A DNA stretch of 64,000 nucleotides from Cupriavidus taiwanensis (lineage in GTDB: Bacteria; Pseudomonadota; Gammaproteobacteria; Burkholderiales; Burkholderiaceae). Below, piece by piece: positions 26,550 through 38,699 of the stretch; the stretch's first letter is position 1; every line of letters starts with the position of its first letter. The position numbers were made by a program, and so were the translations under genes. Under the pieces are notes generated by a model. It was given only the letters and a program-made list of their open reading frames with translations, was not told the origin of the DNA and ran no database searches. The stretch is taken from NCBI RefSeq assembly GCF_900250115.1, contig NZ_LT984803.1:2011583-2075582 (forward strand), read 5' to 3'.

Positions 26550-29402
26550 TTACTTGGTCAGAACAAAGCCCTTGAGCTTGGCGAAGGCCGCGTCCAGCAG
26601 TGCCTTCTGTTGCTCGTTGTGCTTTGCGTAGTAGCCCACCGCCGGCGAAGCCGAGGCGGGGCGACCGGCATAACCGAGCTTCTGGCCGTCCGTCATGTTT
26701 TCCATGATGTAGTGCTGCACGAAGAACCAGGCGCCCTGGTTCTGCGGCTCGTCCTGGCACCACAGGATCTCGTTGGCGTTCGGGTACTTCTTCAGTTCCG
26801 CGGCCAGCGCCTTGTGCGGGAACGGGTATAGCTGTTCCAGGCGGATGATCGCGGTGTCGTTGGCCTCGCGTTCCTTGCGCGTGTTGACCAGGTCGTAGTA
26901 GACCTTGCCTGAGCACATGATGACGCGCTTGACCTTGCCGGCGTTCAGTTCCTCGTGGTCGCCGATCACGGTCTCGAAATGGCCCTTGGCCAGGTCGGAC
27001 AGCGGCGACACCGCATCCTTGTTACGCAGCAGCGACTTCGGCGTCATGATCACCAGCGGCTTGCGGAACAGCCGGATCATCTGGCGGCGCAGCAGGTGGA
27101 AGATCTGGGCCGGCGTGGTCGGCTGGCAGACCTGCATGTTGTGGTCCGCGCACAGCTGCAGGAAGCGCTCGATGCGTGCCGAGCTGTGTTCCGGACCCTG
27201 GCCTTCGTAGCCGTGCGGCAGCATCAGCGTCAGGCCCGAGGCACGGCCCCACTTCACCTCACCCGACGAGATGAACTGGTCGATCACCACCTGGGCGCCG
27301 TTGACGAAGTCGCCGAACTGGGCTTCCCAGATCACCAGCGCGTTGGGTTCGGCGGCCGAGTAGCCGTATTCGAAGCCGAGCACGGCCTCTTCGGACAGCA
27401 CCGAGTCGATCACCGTGAACGGTGCCTGGTTTTCCGACACGTTCTGCAGCGGCACGTAGCTGCCGGCATCCCAGCGCTCGCGCGCCTGGTCGTGCAGCAC
27501 GGCGTGGCGGTGGGTGAAGGTGCCGCGGCCGGCGTCCTGGCCGGTGATGCGCACCGGGTAGCCCGACGACACCAGCGAGGCGAAGGCCAGATGCTCGCCC
27601 ATGCCCCAGTCCAGCGGCTGGTCGCCGCGGCCCATGTTGGCGCGGTCCTTGACCACCTTCTCCACCAGCGGGTGCAGCTTGAGCGTCTCCGGCGTGGTGG
27701 TGATGCGCTCGGCCAGGCGCTTCAGTTCGGTCACCGGCACGGCGGTGTCGGCGGCGTCGGTCCACTTGCGGTTCAGGAACGGCATCCAGTCCACGGCGAA
27801 CTTGTTCTTGAAGTTCGACAGGACAGGGTCGGCGGTGTGCTTGCCGGCGTCCATCGCGGCGCGGTATTCCTTGACCTTCTCGTCGCCGAAGTCGGCCGGG
27901 ACCAGGTTCTGCGCGGCCAGCTTGTCGGCGTACAGCTTGCGCGTGCCGGGGTGCTGGGCGATCTTCTTGTACATCAGCGGCTGCGTGACAGCGGGCGTGT
28001 CCTGCTCGTTGTGGCCCAGCTTGCGGAAGCAGATGATGTCGACCACGACATCCTTCTTGAACTCCATGCGGAAGTCCACCGCCAGCTGCATGGCGTACAC
28101 CACGGCTTCGGGATCGTCGCCGTTCACGTGCAGCACCGGGGCCTCGATCATCTTGACCACGTCCGTGCAGTACAGCGTCGAGCGGGCGTCGCGCGGGTCG
28201 GAGGTGGTGAAGCCGATCTGGTTGTTGATGACGATGTGCATCGAGCCGCCCGTGCCGTAGCCGCGGGTCTGCGCCAGGTTCAGCGTCTCCATCACCACGC
28301 CTTGGCCGGCAAAGGCGGCGTCGCCGTGCACCTGCACCGGCAGCACTTCCTTGTGGCCGACTTCGCCGCGGCGTTCCTGGCGGGCCTTGGCCGAGCCTTC
28401 CACCACCGGGTTGACGATTTCCAGGTGCGACGGGTTGAACGCCAGCGACAGGTGGACCGGGCCGCCCTCGGTCGAGACATCGCTCGAGAAGCCCTTGTGG
28501 TACTTGACGTCGCCGGCCGGCAGGTCATCGACGTGCTTGCCTTCGAATTCGGCGAACAGGTCGGCGGGCATCTTGCCCAGGGTGTTGACCAGCACGTTCA
28601 GGCGGCCGCGGTGGGCCATGCCGATCACGATTTCCTGCACGCCCTTGCTGCCGGCGTGCTGGATCAGTTCATCCATGGCAGCAATGAAGCTCTCGCCGCC
28701 TTCCAGCGAGAAGCGCTTCTGGCCGACATACTTGGTGTGGAGGAAGCGCTCCAGGCCTTCGGCCGCGGTCAGGCGGTCAAGGATGTGTTTCTTCTTTTCC
28801 AGCGTGAACACCGGCTTGGAACGCGTGGTTTCCAGGCGCTCCTGCCACCAGCGCTTCTGCGCCTGGTCGCTCACGTACATGAATTCGAAGCCGATGGTGC
28901 CGCAGTACGTCTCGCGCAGGTTGTTGAGCAGCTCGCGCAGGCTCATCGACTCCTTGCCGAAATACGTGTTGCTGGCGTTGAAGACGATATCGAGATCGGC
29001 TTCCGAAAAACCGTAGAAGGCCGGGTCCAGGTCCGGCAGGGGCGGACGCTCCTGGCGCTTGAGCGGGTCCAGGTCGGCCCAGTGCGAACCGATGTTGCGG
29101 TAGGCGGCGATCAGCTGGGTGGCAGCGACGCGCTTGCGGCCCATGTCGGAATCGGCCGAGGCAACGATGGTGCGGATGGGGCCTTGCTTGGCGCGCTCGG
29201 CGAACGAGGCAACGATGGGAGCGTGGGGGATATCCCGGCCGTTCGAGCCGTCGACGGCGGGAACGTTCTGCATGGCGTCGAAGTACGCGCGCCAATTGTC
29301 GGGAACCGAGGCGGGGTTCTGGAGATAGGCTTCGTACAGTTCTTCGACATAGGGGGCGTTACCGCCGAAGAGGTACGAATTGCTCTGATACTGCTGCATC
29401 AT
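26550..29402 (-). CDS. odhA: 2-oxoglutarate dehydrogenase E1 component
   Basis: E1 is the thiamine-diphosphate enzyme that decarboxylates 2-oxoglutarate in the TCA cycle. The 950-residue protein starts MMQQYQSNSYLFGGNAPYVE, the N-terminal E2-binding type of segment. Motifs typical of the family include MAHRGRLNVLVNTLGKMP, VHGDAAFAGQGVVMETLNLA and SGYPVRITGQDAGRGTFTHR. Two consecutive ATG codons occur at the start; either could be used. It heads the odhA-odhB-odhL unit. Upstream lie 329 bases without a gene. Confidence 0.98.
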   Translation of the reverse strand: MMQQYQSNSYLFGGNAPYVEELYEAYLQNPASVPDNWRAYFDAMQNVPAVDGSNGRDIPHAPIVASFAERAKQGPIRTIVASADSDMGRKRVAATQLIAAYRNIGSHWADLDPLKRQERPPLPDLDPAFYGFSEADLDIVFNASNTYFGKESMSLRELLNNLRETYCGTIGFEFMYVSDQAQKRWWQERLETTRSKPVFTLEKKKHILDRLTAAEGLERFLHTKYVGQKRFSLEGGESFIAAMDELIQHAGSKGVQEIVIGMAHRGRLNVLVNTLGKMPADLFAEFEGKHVDDLPAGDVKYHKGFSSDVSTEGGPVHLSLAFNPSHLEIVNPVVEGSAKARQERRGEVGHKEVLPVQVHGDAAFAGQGVVMETLNLAQTRGYGTGGSMHIVINNQIGFTTSDPRDARSTLYCTDVVKMIEAPVLHVNGDDPEAVVYAMQLAVDFRMEFKKDVVVDIICFRKLGHNEQDTPAVTQPLMYKKIAQHPGTRKLYADKLAAQNLVPADFGDEKVKEYRAAMDAGKHTADPVLSNFKNKFAVDWMPFLNRKWTDAADTAVPVTELKRLAERITTTPETLKLHPLVEKVVKDRANMGRGDQPLDWGMGEHLAFASLVSSGYPVRITGQDAGRGTFTHRHAVLHDQARERWDAGSYVPLQNVSENQAPFTVIDSVLSEEAVLGFEYGYSAAEPNALVIWEAQFGDFVNGAQVVIDQFISSGEVKWGRASGLTLMLPHGYEGQGPEHSSARIERFLQLCADHNMQVCQPTTPAQIFHLLRRQMIRLFRKPLVIMTPKSLLRNKDAVSPLSDLAKGHFETVIGDHEELNAGKVKRVIMCSGKVYYDLVNTRKEREANDTAIIRLEQLYPFPHKALAAELKKYPNANEILWCQDEPQNQGAWFFVQHYIMENMTDGQKLGYAGRPASASPAVGYYAKHNEQQKALLDAAFAKLKGFVLTK

Positions 29403-29731
29403 GGGACGCTCACTTTTCTCCGGGTCTGCCGGAGTTCAGCGGGTTATTCAACCTTCCGCGACACGGCTTGACCGGTTAGCGGATCGCAAACAACTCTTGG
29501 GAGCCAGCGGGAGGCGCTTACGCAAACGGCACCACCAGGGTGCCGCATGTGATGGCCGCCTCACAAGGCCCGAAAGGGCAAGTTGTGCGGGGAAGGACCT
29601 TAAGTCTTCACGACGGTAAGAATAGCACGAATTGCGTTTGATCAATGTGGACTTTTCGCGATACGAAACACAACCGCGCGACAATTCCGCGAGCGTTGGG
29701 CGAATTCGCAACACCCGCACAACAATCCGAA
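29403..29731. other. 329-base gap between odhA and ugpQ
   Basis: This should contain the odhA promoter on the minus strand and the end of the ugp transcript. A TATTCT element near 29625 with an upstream TTGATC is a possible but weak promoter. Short open frames on both strands show no domain. No clear intrinsic terminator is seen. Confidence 0.4.
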
Positions 29732-30478
29732 TCAGGGGGCGATCTGGTCGACGGCGTCGGTGATCACCCCATCGAGCCCCCAGGCCAGCAACTGCGCTGC
29801 CCGCGCCGGATCGTTGACGGTGTAGGCCAGCACGCGCACGCCGGCCGCATGCGCGGTGGCGATCACGCCGGCATCCAGTTCGCGATGGTTGGCGTCAAGC
29901 GCCACGCAACCGAGCCGGCGCACCCGATCCAGCCAGTCGCCGGGCAGCTGGTCGAGCAGCAGCGCGCGCGGCAGGGCGGGCGCGACGCGCGCCGCGGCGG
30001 CAAGTGCCTCCTCCGAAAACGAGGACAGCAACGGCGGCACCTCGGCGCCGGCCCACAGCGACTGCGCGTCGATGGCCACCGCGGCCCCGGTACGCGCCTC
30101 GGTGCCGGGCACCGGCTTGATCTCGATATTGACCAGGAAGCCGTTGGCGCGGGTGTAGCGCGCAATCGCCGCCAGCGTCGGCACCGGCTCGCCGGCAAAG
30201 GCCGGGCCATGCCAGCTGCCGGCGTCGAGTAGCGCCAGTTCGCCCAGGGTCAGCGCATCCACCCTGCCCTGGCCGCTGGTGGTGCGGTCCAGGGTGGCGT
30301 CGTGCATCAGCACCGGCTTGCCATCGGCCGACAGCTTCACGTCGAACTCGAACATGCGGTAGCCAAAGCCGGCACCGTGGCGGAATGCCGCCAGCGTGTT
30401 CTCCGGCGCCAGCTTGCCGGCGCCGCGGTGCGCGATATGGCTGGGGTAGCGCCAGGCGCTGTCGGTTGCGGTGGTCAT
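29732..30478 (-). CDS. ugpQ: Glycerophosphodiester phosphodiesterase UgpQ
   Basis: UgpQ hydrolyses glycerophosphodiesters to glycerol-3-phosphate and an alcohol in the cytoplasm. The chosen ATG (248 residues) lies one base after the ugpC stop; an upstream start would overlap ugpC. GDPD motifs are clear: the catalytic IAHRGAGKLAPENTLAAF, the metal-binding FEFDVKLSADGKPVLMHD, and LVNIEIKP. It ends the ugpBAECQ unit, so the imported glycerophosphodiesters are processed on arrival. Confidence 0.95.
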   Translation of the reverse strand: MTTATDSAWRYPSHIAHRGAGKLAPENTLAAFRHGAGFGYRMFEFDVKLSADGKPVLMHDATLDRTTSGQGRVDALTLGELALLDAGSWHGPAFAGEPVPTLAAIARYTRANGFLVNIEIKPVPGTEARTGAAVAIDAQSLWAGAEVPPLLSSFSEEALAAAARVAPALPRALLLDQLPGDWLDRVRRLGCVALDANHRELDAGVIATAHAAGVRVLAYTVNDPARAAQLLAWGLDGVITDAVDQIAP

Positions 30479-30479
30479 G

Positions 30480-31580
30480 TCAGGCCTCGATGCGCTTGCC
30501 GGTGTCCGGCGCAAAGAAATGCAGGTGCTCGGCCGACGAAGTCACCGGCAGGCGGTCGCCGGCTCGCACGCGCGCATGACTGTCCAGCCGCACCACCACG
30601 GCCTGCCCCCCGAGCGAGCCATAGGCAAAGGAATCCGCGCCCAGCGCCTCGACCACGCGCACATCGACCTCGGCGATTGCCTCATGCGCGGCGCACGGCT
30701 CGATATGCTCCGGCCGCAATCCCAGCAGCGCCTGCTCCGGCAGATGCAGCCCCATCGGCAGGTGACCCAGCGTGGCGTTGGCGGCTTCGCCCTCCTTCGC
30801 CACCACGCGCATCTGCGCGTCGGTGTCACCGCCGGCGTTGCGTGCCACCGGGATCAGGTTCATCGGCGGCGAGCCGATAAAGCCGGCCACGAAGGTGCTG
30901 GCCGGCCGTGCGTAGACTTCCAGCGGCGTACCGATCTGCTCGACCCGCCCGGCGTTGAGCACCATCATGCGATCGGCCAGCGTCATCGCCTCGACCTGGT
31001 CATGGGTCACATAGAGGCTGGTGGTGCCCAGGCGCCGGTGCAACTCCTTGAGTTCCAGCCGCATCTGCACGCGCAGCTTGGCGTCGAGGTTGGATAGCGG
31101 CTCGTCGAACAGGAATACCGCCGGCTCGCGCACGATGGCGCGGCCCATGGCAACGCGCTGGCGCTGCCCGCCCGAGAGCTGGCGCGGCTTGCGCTCGAGC
31201 AGCGGCGCAAGCTCGAGAATGCCGGCGGCGTGGTTGACGCGCTGCGCGATCTCGGCCTTGCCCATGCCGCGGATCTTCAGCCCGTACGCCATGTTGTCGT
31301 ACACGCTCATATGCGGATAGAGCGCGTAGTTCTGGAACACCATGGCGATGTCGCGCTCGGCCGGTTCCAGCTGGTTGACCACCTTGTCGCCGATATGGAT
31401 CTCGCCGCCGGTGATGGTTTCCAGCCCGGCCACCATGCGCAGCAGCGTGGACTTGCCGCAGCCAGAGGGCCCGACGATGACGATGAACTCGCCGTCGGCG
31501 ATCTCCATGTCGATGCCATGCACGACCTGGGTCCCGCCGGCATAGGTTTTCTGAACGTTGCGTAGTGACAGTTTTGCCAT
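30480..31580 (-). CDS. ugpC: sn-glycerol-3-phosphate ABC transporter ATP-binding protein UgpC
   Basis: The 366-residue ATPase drives the UgpBAE importer. Walker A is [11 protein letters not shown], the signature is [15 protein letters not shown] and Walker B is [12 protein letters not shown]. The C-terminal ~120 residues form the OB-type (TOBE) regulatory domain of the MalK/UgpC group. An ATG at 31580 ([16 protein letters not shown]) is the normal family start, nine codons inside a longer frame. Confidence 0.97.
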   Translation of the reverse strand: MAKLSLRNVQKTYAGGTQVVHGIDMEIADGEFIVIVGPSGCGKSTLLRMVAGLETITGGEIHIGDKVVNQLEPAERDIAMVFQNYALYPHMSVYDNMAYGLKIRGMGKAEIAQRVNHAAGILELAPLLERKPRQLSGGQRQRVAMGRAIVREPAVFLFDEPLSNLDAKLRVQMRLELKELHRRLGTTSLYVTHDQVEAMTLADRMMVLNAGRVEQIGTPLEVYARPASTFVAGFIGSPPMNLIPVARNAGGDTDAQMRVVAKEGEAANATLGHLPMGLHLPEQALLGLRPEHIEPCAAHEAIAEVDVRVVEALGADSFAYGSLGGQAVVVRLDSHARVRAGDRLPVTSSAEHLHFFAPDTGKRIEA

Positions 31581-31590
31581 TGGGTTTCGC

Positions 31591-32439
31591 TTATTTCTCG
31601 GTTTCAACCAGGCCCTTGACGAACCACTTCTGCATCAGCACCACCACCACCGCGGGCGGGATCATCGCCAGCATCACCGTGGCCATCACCAGGTTCCAGT
31701 CGGTGGCGGCATCGCCCGAGCGCGAGATCATCTGCGTCACCCCTACCACCACCGGCGTCATCGACTTCTGCGTGGTGATCAGCAGCGGCCACAGGTACTG
31801 GTTCCAGCCGTAGATGAACTGGATCACAAAGAGCGCGGCGATGCTGGTGCGCGACAGCGGCAGCACCACGTCCCAGAAAAAGCGCAGCGGCCCGGCGCCG
31901 TCGATGCGCGCCGCTTCGGCCAGCTCGTCGGGAATCGTCAGGAAAAACTGGCGGAACAGGAAGGTCGCGGTCGCCGACGCGATGATCGGAATCGTCAGCC
32001 CGAAGTAGCTGTCGAGCAGGCCGAGGTCCGACACCACCTTGTAGGTCGGCAGGATCCGCACCTCGACCGGCAGCATCAGCGTGATGAAGATCAGCCAGAA
32101 GAAGGTCTTGCGCAGCGGGAACCTGAAATAGACGATGGCAAAGGCCGAGATGATCGAGATCGCGATCTTGCCCAGCGCGATGCCGAGCGCCATGATCAGG
32201 CTGTTCTTCATCATGGTCGAGACCGGCGACGCGGCCTCGCCCACGCCCTGGAACAGCACGGTGCGATAGTTATCGATCAGGTGGCTGCCGGGGATCAGCG
32301 TCATCGGCGCGTCCAGCACCTCTTCGGCGGTCAGCGTCGACGCGACGAAGGTCAGGTACACCGGGAACACCACGATGACGATGCCGAGGACCAGCACCAC
32401 GTGGGTCAGGAAATCGAGGAAAGGACGACGTTCTACCAT
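31591..32439 (-). CDS. ugpE: sn-glycerol-3-phosphate ABC transporter permease UgpE
   Basis: The 282-residue permease has six membrane segments. The cytoplasmic EAA loop reads [20 protein letters not shown], which contacts UgpC. The N-terminus [19 protein letters not shown] is typical of UgpE. It starts 11 bases downstream of ugpA and ends 10 bases before ugpC. Confidence 0.96.
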   Translation of the reverse strand: MVERRPFLDFLTHVVLVLGIVIVVFPVYLTFVASTLTAEEVLDAPMTLIPGSHLIDNYRTVLFQGVGEAASPVSTMMKNSLIMALGIALGKIAISIISAFAIVYFRFPLRKTFFWLIFITLMLPVEVRILPTYKVVSDLGLLDSYFGLTIPIIASATATFLFRQFFLTIPDELAEAARIDGAGPLRFFWDVVLPLSRTSIAALFVIQFIYGWNQYLWPLLITTQKSMTPVVVGVTQMISRSGDAATDWNLVMATVMLAMIPPAVVVVLMQKWFVKGLVETEK

Positions 32440-32450
32440 GGCTGCCTCCG

Positions 32451-33332
32451 TCAGTACTGGACCTTCCGTTCCACATAACGGAACTGCACCACGGTCAGCG
32501 CGATCACGATCACCATCAGCACCACCGACTGCGCGGCCGAGCCGCCGATGTCCATGCCGCGGAAGCCGTCATGGAAGACCTTGTAGACCAGCGTGTTGGT
32601 CGAGTTGAACGGACCGCCGTGCGTGACCGCATCGATGATGGCGAAGGTGTCGAAGAACGCGTAGACCACGTTGATCACCATCAGGAAGAAGGTGGTCGGC
32701 GACAGCAGCGGGAACACGATCGACCAGAAGCGGCGCCACGGACCCGCGCCGTCGATGGCTGCGGCCTCGATCAGCGAGCGCGGGATGCTCTGCAGCCCGG
32801 CCAGGAAGAACAGGAAGTTGTAGCTGATCTGCTTCCACGCCGCGGCCAGCACCACCAGCAGCAAGGCCTGGTTGCCGTTGAGCAGGAAGTTCCATTCGAC
32901 GCCGAGCTTGCGCAGCGCGAACGACACCACGCCCAGGGTCGGGTTGAACATGAACATCCACAGCACCCCCGCCACCGCCGGCGCCACCGCATACGGCCAG
33001 ATCAGCAGGGTCTTGTAGCCCACCGCGCCGCGGATCACGCGGTCGGCAAAATAGGCCAGCGCCAGCGCGGTGGTCAGTCCCACCACGGTCACGCCCACGG
33101 CAAAGATGGCGGTGACCTGGAACGACTCGACATAGAGCGGGTCGTTCCACAGCATGCGGAAGTTGTCCAGGCCGACGAACTCCAGGTTGATGCCGAAGGC
33201 ATCCTGCTGCAGCATCGACTGGTACAGGGCCTGCCCGGCGGGCAGGAAAAAGAAGATCAGCGTGATCGCGATCTGCGGCAATACCAGCAGATACGGCAGC
33301 CACGGCGAACGGAACACGACGCGTTTTTCCAT
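32451..33332 (-). CDS. ugpA: sn-glycerol-3-phosphate ABC transporter permease UgpA
   Basis: The 293-residue permease has six membrane segments and an EAA loop ([20 protein letters not shown]). It starts [20 protein letters not shown], matching UgpA. It is 149 bases downstream of ugpB, a wider gap than elsewhere in this operon, without an evident promoter or terminator. Confidence 0.96.
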   Translation of the reverse strand: MEKRVVFRSPWLPYLLVLPQIAITLIFFFLPAGQALYQSMLQQDAFGINLEFVGLDNFRMLWNDPLYVESFQVTAIFAVGVTVVGLTTALALAYFADRVIRGAVGYKTLLIWPYAVAPAVAGVLWMFMFNPTLGVVSFALRKLGVEWNFLLNGNQALLLVVLAAAWKQISYNFLFFLAGLQSIPRSLIEAAAIDGAGPWRRFWSIVFPLLSPTTFFLMVINVVYAFFDTFAIIDAVTHGGPFNSTNTLVYKVFHDGFRGMDIGGSAAQSVVLMVIVIALTVVQFRYVERKVQY

Positions 33333-33481
33333 GAACGGATTCCGGCGGATGCCACGGATGGCGGCATCGGACTAGGTACGAAGTGGCGGGCGGCCCCGAT
33401 CGGTGCCGGCCACAAAGCAAGCGGGCGGAGGTTTCGCCGCCGCCCGCCTGTCACGTCAGCCTGCTGGCAAGACCCGGCGCC

Positions 33482-34798
33482 TTATTCGCGCGCGGTCTTC
33501 TGGAAGCGCTCCAGCAAGTCGTTGCCGCGTGCCACGGCCGAGTCCAGCGCCGCCTTGGGCTCTTTCTTGCCGGCCCAGACGGCTTCCAGTTCCTCGTCCA
33601 CGACAGTGCGGATCTGCACCATATTGCCCAGGCGCACGCCGCGCGACTTGTCGGTGGTCTTGACCACCATCTGCTGTACCGAGACGTCGGCGCCGGGGTT
33701 CTTGTCGTAGTAGCCCGACTTCCTGGTGGCCTCGTAGGCAGCCATCGTCACCGGCAGGTAGCCGGTGGCCTGGTGCCAGTCGGACTGGATCTCCGGCCGC
33801 GACAGGTAATTGAAGAACTTGGCGACGCCCTTGTACTCTTCAGGCTTCTTGCCGCCCATCACCCACAGCGAGGCGCCGCCGATGATGGTGTTCTGCGGCG
33901 CGCCCTGTACGTCCGGGTAGTACGGCAGCTGCGCCACCGCGAACGCGAACTTGGCGTTCTTGCGGATATTGGCCAGCGACGCCGACGAGCCGGTGAACAT
34001 GGCGCATTCCCCGTTGTAGAACTTGGCCTGCGATTCGGCCTTGCGCCCGCCATAGCTGAAGTAGCCCTTCTTCACCATGTCCTGCAGGTTGGTGATGTGC
34101 TTGACGTGCAGCGGGCTGTTGAAGATCAGGCGGGTATCGGTGCCGCCGAAGCCGTTGTTCTTGGTGGCGTACAGCGTGTTGTGCCAGGCCGAGAAGCTTT
34201 CCAGGTGGACCCAGCCCTGCCAGTCGGTGGTGTAGGCGCAGTTGGTGCCCGAGGCCTTGAGCTTGGCCGAGTACTGCATCACCTCGGGCCAGGTCTTGGG
34301 CGGCTTTTCCGGATCCAGGCCGGCCTTCTTGAAGGCGTCCTTGTTGTAGTAGAACACCGTGGTCGAGCTGTTGAACGGGAACGACAGCATCTCGCCCTTG
34401 GACGAGGTATAGTAGCCCGCCACGGCGGGGATGTAGGCCTTCTGGTCGAATTTCTCGCCGGCATCCTTCATCACCGTCGACACCGGCTTGATCGCGCCCT
34501 TGGCGCTCATCATGGTGGCGGTGCCGACCTCGAACACCTGCAGGATCGCCGGCGCCCCGCCGGCGCGGAAGGCGGCGATGCCCGCCGCCATGGTCTCGTC
34601 GTAATTGCCCTTGTTGACCGGCACCACCTTGTATTCGGACTGGCTGGCGTTGAACTTGTTGGCGATTTCGTTCACCTTGTCGTTCAGCGCGCCCTGCATG
34701 GCGTGCCACCACTGGATCTCAACGGCGGCGTGCGCGCTGCCGGCCCCGCCCAGGGCGGCCAGCGCGGCGAGTTTGAGCACGGTACGGGATACGGACAT
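33482..34798 (-). CDS. ugpB: Periplasmic sn-glycerol-3-phosphate-binding protein UgpB
   Basis: The 438-residue protein has a signal peptide ending in GSAHAAVE at about residue 25. The mature start [20 protein letters not shown] is characteristic of UgpB, whose binding pocket recognises glycerol-3-phosphate and glycerophosphocholine. A Shine-Dalgarno sequence AAGGAGAG lies just before the ATG. It is the first gene of the ugp operon and has a Pho-box-like element about 50 bases upstream, suggesting induction on phosphate limitation. Confidence 0.97.
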   Translation of the reverse strand: MSVSRTVLKLAALAALGGAGSAHAAVEIQWWHAMQGALNDKVNEIANKFNASQSEYKVVPVNKGNYDETMAAGIAAFRAGGAPAILQVFEVGTATMMSAKGAIKPVSTVMKDAGEKFDQKAYIPAVAGYYTSSKGEMLSFPFNSSTTVFYYNKDAFKKAGLDPEKPPKTWPEVMQYSAKLKASGTNCAYTTDWQGWVHLESFSAWHNTLYATKNNGFGGTDTRLIFNSPLHVKHITNLQDMVKKGYFSYGGRKAESQAKFYNGECAMFTGSSASLANIRKNAKFAFAVAQLPYYPDVQGAPQNTIIGGASLWVMGGKKPEEYKGVAKFFNYLSRPEIQSDWHQATGYLPVTMAAYEATRKSGYYDKNPGADVSVQQMVVKTTDKSRGVRLGNMVQIRTVVDEELEAVWAGKKEPKAALDSAVARGNDLLERFQKTARE

Positions 34799-34849
34799 CG
34801 AGGCTCTCCTTGGTCTGTCTTGTTGCGGTCAGTCGAAAATCCGACAGCA

Positions 34850-34868
34850 TGTGATTTTTTTGTGACAG
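34850..34868 (-). promoter_or_regulatory. Pho-box-like element upstream of ugpB
   Basis: On the minus strand the sequence CTGTCACAAAAAAATCACA matches the PhoB box (CTGTCATAAAACTGTCACA type) at about 15 of 19 positions. A further CTGTC occurs about 21 bases downstream of its first base. It lies about 50 bases before the ugpB start. Binding by PhoB is inferred. Confidence 0.6.
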
Positions 34869-34978
34869 CGGCATGTTACGCCCGTCGCACCTGCGCAAGC
34901 AAATCAGCAGAACCACCAGTATGGCCAGGTCCCTGCTTTTTGCAGTGCAATAAACGAATTTGCGCGGAGATCCACGGT

Positions 34979-34984
34979 TACAAT
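34979..34984 (+). promoter_or_regulatory. -10 element of the HAD phosphatase gene
   Basis: TACAAT ends eight bases before the ATG at 34993. If used, the mRNA would have almost no leader. No good -35 element was found. Confidence 0.35.
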
Positions 34985-34992
34985 GGCCCGCC

Positions 34993-35784
34993 ATGCAATC
35001 CCTGAACAAGCTCTCTAATACCGCGCTGCGCGTCGTGCGCGGCGTGCTGACCGATATCGACGGCACCCTGACCACCGAGGGGCGGCTGCCGGCCTCGGCC
35101 TACCTGGCGCTTGACGGCCTGCGCCGGGCCGGCCTGCATGTGATCCCGGTGACCGGGCGCTGCATCGCGTGGGCCGAAATCCTGACGCGGCTGTGGCCGG
35201 TCGATGCCATCATCGGCGAGAACGGCGCGTTCTATTCGCACCTGCACAACGGCCGGCTGCAGACGCGCTTTCTCGACGATGCCGCCACGCGCGCGCGCAA
35301 CCTGGAGCGCATCCACGCGCTGGGCCAGCGCATCGTGCGCGAGGTTCCGGGCTGCGCGCTGGCCTCGGACCAGGCCTGGCATGCCGCCGACCTGGCCATC
35401 GACCATGCCGAAGACGTGGTGCCGCTGCCCGCCGACGCGGTCGCGCGCATTGCTTCGCTGATGCGCGAGGCCGGCATGACCGCCACCGTCAGTTCCATCC
35501 ACGTCAATGGCTGGTTCGGCCAGCATGACAAGCTGTCGATGAGCAAGCTGTGCGTGGCCGAGCTGCTCGGCGAGGACGTGGATGCGCGGCGCGACCAGTG
35601 GCTGTTTATCGGGGACTCGGCCAACGATGCGTCGATGTTTGCGCATTTCCCGCTGTCGGTGGGCGTGGCCAATGTGCGCGATATCCTGCCGCAGCTGCCG
35701 GTGCCGCCGGCTTATATCACCGCGGCCGCGGGCGGCGAGGGTTTTGCGGAGATGGCGCAGCGGCTGATCGAAGCGCGCGGCTAG
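34993..35784 (+). CDS. HAD-IIB family phosphatase
   Basis: The 263-residue protein is a haloacid dehalogenase superfamily hydrolase. Motif I is LTDIDGTLT, with the nucleophile and acid/base Asp residues. The C-terminal motif with acidic metal ligands is WLFIGDSANDASMFAHFPLS. The cap domain between them is of the IIB (Cof-like / sucrose-phosphatase-like) type. The substrate cannot be told from sequence; sugar phosphates are likely for this group. I chose the ATG at 34993; an earlier frame start at 34960 has no ribosome-binding site. It is divergent from ugpB and convergent with ntrC. Confidence 0.85.
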   Translation: MQSLNKLSNTALRVVRGVLTDIDGTLTTEGRLPASAYLALDGLRRAGLHVIPVTGRCIAWAEILTRLWPVDAIIGENGAFYSHLHNGRLQTRFLDDAATRARNLERIHALGQRIVREVPGCALASDQAWHAADLAIDHAEDVVPLPADAVARIASLMREAGMTATVSSIHVNGWFGQHDKLSMSKLCVAELLGEDVDARRDQWLFIGDSANDASMFAHFPLSVGVANVRDILPQLPVPPAYITAAAGGEGFAEMAQRLIEARG

Positions 35785-35813
35785 TGCCGCGGCATGCGCG
35801 AAGGTATGGTCGC

Positions 35814-35840
35814 TGCCCTCTGCGGCTTGCGCAGAGGGAG
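35814..35840. terminator. Hairpin between the HAD gene and ntrC
   Basis: CCCTCTGCG and CGCAGAGGG form a stem with a short loop between the two convergent genes. No strong U-run follows on either strand, so termination is only likely. Confidence 0.45.
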
Positions 35841-35865
35841 CGGACCAACGCCGTGGTGACCTGCC

Positions 35866-37431
<1,566 letters not shown>

Positions 37432-37516
37432 GTGCGTCGCTTGTCTGCTCGGTGTCAGTTGGTCTTCCGCATGCCCTGGCCACGTCGGTGCACGCGCTTG
37501 CGGACGCCGGCAAAGG

Positions 37517-38695
37517 CTAGTGCAGCGGCAGCAGGATACGGAAGTCGGTACAGCCCGGCCTGCTCTCGCATTCGATCAAGCCCTCGTGCTGCTGCACGAA
37601 GGTTTGAGCGAGTGTGAGACCCAGTCCGCTGCCGCCATCCCTGCCCGATACCAGCGGATAGAAGATGCGTTCGCGGATGTCTTCGGGGATTCCCGGGCCG
37701 TTGTCGATCACATGCAAGTCCAATGCCAGCTTGAACAGGCGCTTGGCGATGGTGACCTGGCGCGCGATGCGCGTGCGCAGCACGATCTGCGCGTCGCCGC
37801 GCGCGATGCGATCGGCCAGCGCCTGGGCAGCGTTGTGGACGATGTTGAGCACGGCCTGGATCAATTGCTCCATGTCGCCCTGCAGTTCGGGCAGGCTGGC
37901 GTCATAGTCGCGCACGATCTCGAGCCCGTTGGGAAACTCGGCCAGCACCACCGAGCGCACGCGCTCGAGCACCTCGTGGATGTTCAGGCTCGATACGATA
38001 TGCGGATGCCGGTGCGGCTCCAGCAGCCGGTCGACCAGCGTCTGCAGCCGGTCGGACTCCTTGATGATGACCTGGGTGTATTCGCGCAGCGAGCGCTCGG
38101 GCAGCTCGAACTCCAGCAGCTGCGCCGCGCCACGGATGCCGCCCAGCGGGTTCTTGATCTCGTGGGCGAGGTTGCGGATCAGCTCCTTGTTGGCCGAGGT
38201 CAGGTCCAGGATGCGCTCTTCGCGGTCGCTGCGCACCTTCTGCTCGTTGGGCAGGATCTCGACCACCACGGTGTCGCCGACCGCCTCGAGCGCGGCGATC
38301 ACCACGTGCACGTGGATCGGGTCCTGCAGCGGCGGATGCAGGATCAGGTCCTGACGGCGCACGTCGAACTGCCGCGTCACCACCGTGTCGAGCATGTTGT
38401 GCAGCTCATCCGATTTGCCGAACAGGTCCGGCAGCGTCAGCTCGACCATGCCCTTGCGCGACACGCCGAAGGTGGCCTCGGCGGCCGGATTGGCGTAGAC
38501 CACGCGCAGCCCCGGCTGGCGCACCAGCAGCACCGGGTTGGCGACCACGTCGAGGCCGGCATGGAACGCCGCCGCGCCGATGCCGAGCACGCGCGCGCCA
38601 GCTTCGGACGGTGCCGGGTCCGCCGCGGGCAGCTCGGCCCGCGCGCCATCGGCACTGCCGGCCTTGCGTGACACTCCGCGAATCAGGCGACGCAT
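37517..38695 (-). CDS. ntrB: Nitrogen regulation sensor kinase NtrB
   Basis: NtrB phosphorylates and dephosphorylates NtrC according to PII signalling. The 392-residue protein has no membrane segment. A PAS domain (PGLRVVYANPAAEATFGVSR) covers about residues 50-140. The H-box LAHEIKNPLGGIRGAAQLLE and the ATPase motifs (VIDNGPGIPEDI and DGGSGLGLTL) follow. The gene starts four bases downstream of the DUF4124 gene stop. Order glnA-DUF4124-ntrB-ntrC implies common control by the glnA promoter, at least in part. Confidence 0.97.
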   Translation of the reverse strand: MRRLIRGVSRKAGSADGARAELPAADPAPSEAGARVLGIGAAAFHAGLDVVANPVLLVRQPGLRVVYANPAAEATFGVSRKGMVELTLPDLFGKSDELHNMLDTVVTRQFDVRRQDLILHPPLQDPIHVHVVIAALEAVGDTVVVEILPNEQKVRSDREERILDLTSANKELIRNLAHEIKNPLGGIRGAAQLLEFELPERSLREYTQVIIKESDRLQTLVDRLLEPHRHPHIVSSLNIHEVLERVRSVVLAEFPNGLEIVRDYDASLPELQGDMEQLIQAVLNIVHNAAQALADRIARGDAQIVLRTRIARQVTIAKRLFKLALDLHVIDNGPGIPEDIRERIFYPLVSGRDGGSGLGLTLAQTFVQQHEGLIECESRPGCTDFRILLPLH

Positions 38696-38699
38696 AAGA

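Noticed and set aside
26955..29471. 838-codon open frame on the plus strand opposite odhA
   Set aside because: Composition is typical of an antisense shadow and no domain is recognisable; odhA is unmistakable.
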